Shown: positions 5,628 through 7,216 of the stretch, piece after piece | Layout of the letters: every line of letters begins with the position of its first letter | Position numbering within the stretch: position 1 is the first letter of the stretch | Assembly: GCA_027296805.1 (NCBI GenBank) | Contig: JAPUIR010000186.1 | Span: 1-7,216 of the forward strand | Direction of reading: 5' to 3' | DNA: 7,216 nt | DNA from: Chloroflexota bacterium | GTDB taxonomy: Bacteria > Chloroflexota > Dehalococcoidia > Bin125 | Notes under the pieces: model-generated | Told to the model about the DNA's origin: nothing | What the model saw: the letters and a program-made list of their open reading frames with translations, nothing else | Database searches by the model: none | Translations under genes and position numbers: made by a program

Positions 5628-7216
5628 ATGGGAACGCTGGACGGATTGACCTTTGAGGCGCCGGGGCCCGGTCCCTGGGACGTGGAGACGGTTCACCTCT
5701 CGCGCCCGGTGACGGCGCTGGCCGCAGGGATGTTTCCTCAGGCGCTGTCGGAGGGGTTCGGCGAGGGGACGGAACGCTACGGCCTGCTCCTCGACACCTT
5801 GGACTTCGCCATCGTGCAGCGGATTCCCTATGCCCGCATGCTTCCTGTGGGCGCCAAGAATGGTCCCGGCGAGAAGTTGCCCCCCAAGCTGCTGTTGCAG
5901 CTCATCCTGCGGTTACACCCAGAGATGCGGCGCCGACGGCGGACCGCTGAGAAGGCGGAGCGCAACAAGCTCTGGCTGCAAGACCTGCGGCGATGGGATG
6001 ACGAAGTCAAGCCCGCCACCATCGCCCGCTCGTTGGCGTTGCTGCAGGTCGATCCGGAGACGCTTCTGGACGACGAGCTGATGAATCACTTGAACGAATG
6101 TGCCGAGTGGGCGTTCCGGATGGTCAAGCAGCATCAGCAGTTCACCGTTGCGGCGCTTCTACCGACTGCGCGGCTGCTGGCGAATGTGATCCGCTGGACG
6201 GAGCTGTCGGTCCCGCAGGTGTTGTCCCTGCTGGCAGGCGCCTCACCGGTCTCGGCGGGCTGGGTGCCAGAAGCCGACGCGCTCGCCGCCGCGATTGAGG
6301 GAGACGCCGAGGCAGGGGTCAAGCTCGATTCCGACGAAGATGCGAGATTGGTGCTGGAGTGGCTGCGGTCGCGGGAGGGGGCGGTGGGCGAGGCGGTGAG
6401 GGCGTACCTAGCGATCGTGGGCTACTGGGTGGTGACCGGCTACGACGTTGGCGATCGCTACGCGCTTGAGACGCCGAGGCTCGTGATCGTGGGAATGCGG
6501 CGGGCAGTGTCGCGAGAGCCGTGGGTCGACGAGGAGCGGCTACGGGCCGACACGGAATCGATCCGGGCGCAGATCCCGGCCGAGCACCTGGTTGAGTTCC
6601 ACGAACTACTGGCGGAGGCACGCGAAACCTACCGTCTGCGCGACGAACGGGGACTCTACAGCGACGTCTGGGCGTCGGGCATCGCACGCCGGGGGATTCT
6701 GGCGGCAGGGAAGCGGGTAGCCGCGGCCGGCCGCATCCACGACGCAGAGCACCTGGTGGAAGCGACGTTGGAGGAGATGCGCACGCTCCTTCAGAGCGAG
6801 GGTGGCCCATCGGCGGACGAACTCGCCGACCGCTTCCGATATCGACAGGAGACCAAGAACTCCGACGCTCCGCCACATTTGGGACCGCAGGCCGCGCCAC
6901 CACCGCCAATGGACTGGTTGCCGCGGGGCGCGGCGCGGCGGCAGATGGAGGCCATGGATGTGGCCATGGCCTCGGTGTTCAACGACCCACGGCCCGCGGA
7001 GGCGCCCCAGGAGGGTCAGGTGGTGGTGCGAGGGGATTCGGCGTTCGGTGGCGTCTTCGAGGGACGAGCGAGACTGATCTTGGGACCCGACGATTTCGAG
7101 CGCATCGAAGAAGGAGACGTGCTGATCACGACATCGACATCGCCGGCGTTCAACATCGTGCTGCCGCTGGTCGGGGGGATCGTCACGGATCATGGCGGGG
7201 TGCTTTCGCACGCGGC
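5628..7216 (+). CDS. PEP-utilising enzyme (PPDK/PEP-synthase/rifampicin-phosphotransferase-like) without N-terminal ATP-grasp domain, partial
   Basis: The reading frame is open from the ATG at 5628 to the window end (529 codons plus two bases). Residues 464-530 form the start of the swivelling phosphohistidine domain: a Gly-rich beta segment (GGVFEGRARLI, 474-484), EEGDVLIT (494-501) and then VTDHGGVLSHA (519-529). H528 in SHA is the predicted phosphorylated histidine, and the window stops two codons later. The middle (about 325-390), with RETYRLRDERGLYSD (332-346) and an LVEATLEEMRTLL helix, resembles the linker region of PEP synthases and rifampicin phosphotransferases. A Pro-rich linker (414-428) precedes the swivelling domain. 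The N-terminus (PGPWDVETVHLSRPVT, 14-29) replaces the roughly 300-residue ATP-grasp domain that normally phosphorylates this histidine. A separate ATP-grasp subunit, as in phenylphosphate synthase, or another phosphodonor would be needed. A five-Arg run (101-105) is notable. The C-terminal PEP/pyruvate-type domain, if any, is outside the window. Substrate unknown. Confidence 0.85.
   Translation, partial: MGTLDGLTFEAPGPGPWDVETVHLSRPVTALAAGMFPQALSEGFGEGTERYGLLLDTLDFAIVQRIPYARMLPVGAKNGPGEKLPPKLLLQLILRLHPEMRRRRRTAEKAERNKLWLQDLRRWDDEVKPATIARSLALLQVDPETLLDDELMNHLNECAEWAFRMVKQHQQFTVAALLPTARLLANVIRWTELSVPQVLSLLAGASPVSAGWVPEADALAAAIEGDAEAGVKLDSDEDARLVLEWLRSREGAVGEAVRAYLAIVGYWVVTGYDVGDRYALETPRLVIVGMRRAVSREPWVDEERLRADTESIRAQIPAEHLVEFHELLAEARETYRLRDERGLYSDVWASGIARRGILAAGKRVAAAGRIHDAEHLVEATLEEMRTLLQSEGGPSADELADRFRYRQETKNSDAPPHLGPQAAPPPPMDWLPRGAARRQMEAMDVAMASVFNDPRPAEAPQEGQVVVRGDSAFGGVFEGRARLILGPDDFERIEEGDVLITTSTSPAFNIVLPLVGGIVTDHGGVLSHA

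Noticed and set aside
6319..7211. Overlapping leftward open frames (196 and 201 codons) opposite the PEP-utilising gene
   Set aside because: They are Pro/Arg/Ser-rich shadows. The rightward frame is open throughout and carries the swivelling-domain motif and a strong ribosome binding site.

Overview
This is a GC-rich bacterial window (third codon positions are mostly G or C). It holds seven protein-coding genes, two of them cut by the window edges. I see no RNA genes, insertion sequences, phage genes or CRISPR arrays. The lineage cannot be fixed from the sequence. A lipoprotein with an ACGGGDD-type N-terminus and repeated helix / I-[DE]-P-P / His segments recalls proteins of high-GC Actinomycetota and Chloroflexota, but this is an impression and no search was run.

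Layout. Positions 1-2519 are a leftward run, read from right to left: a CPPED1-like metallophosphoesterase (2519-1662), a 12-helix MFS transporter (1624-230), and the first 56 codons of a uroporphyrinogen-III synthase (168-1). The gaps are 37 and 61 bases, so the three may be co-transcribed, although their functions do not obviously match. A 112-base divergent region (2520-2631) separates this run from a rightward pair: a TauD/TfdA-type Fe(II)/2-oxoglutarate dioxygenase (2632-3459) and a small SCP2-like sterol/lipid carrier protein (3572-4009). The SCP2-like gene converges on a leftward, secreted lipoprotein gene (5497-4037). Its mature part contains three tandem copies of one unnamed domain. 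A 130-base divergent region (5498-5627) carries a 23-base inverted repeat. It precedes a large rightward gene (5628 to the window end) for a PEP-utilising, PPDK/PEP-synthase-like enzyme that starts without the usual N-terminal ATP-grasp domain. The window ends two codons after its predicted catalytic histidine.

How the genes might work together. The transporter, dioxygenase and SCP2-like protein could handle one small organic substrate (uptake, oxidative cleavage, lipid/acyl binding), but this is inference from position only. The dioxygenase keeps the iron and 2-oxoglutarate ligands and the sulfonate-binding Arg/His of E. coli TauD, but lacks two other taurine contacts, so taurine should not be assumed. 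No clearly new system is visible. The best leads are the triplicated lipoprotein domain, the ATP-grasp-less PEP-utilising enzyme, and the altered TauD pocket.
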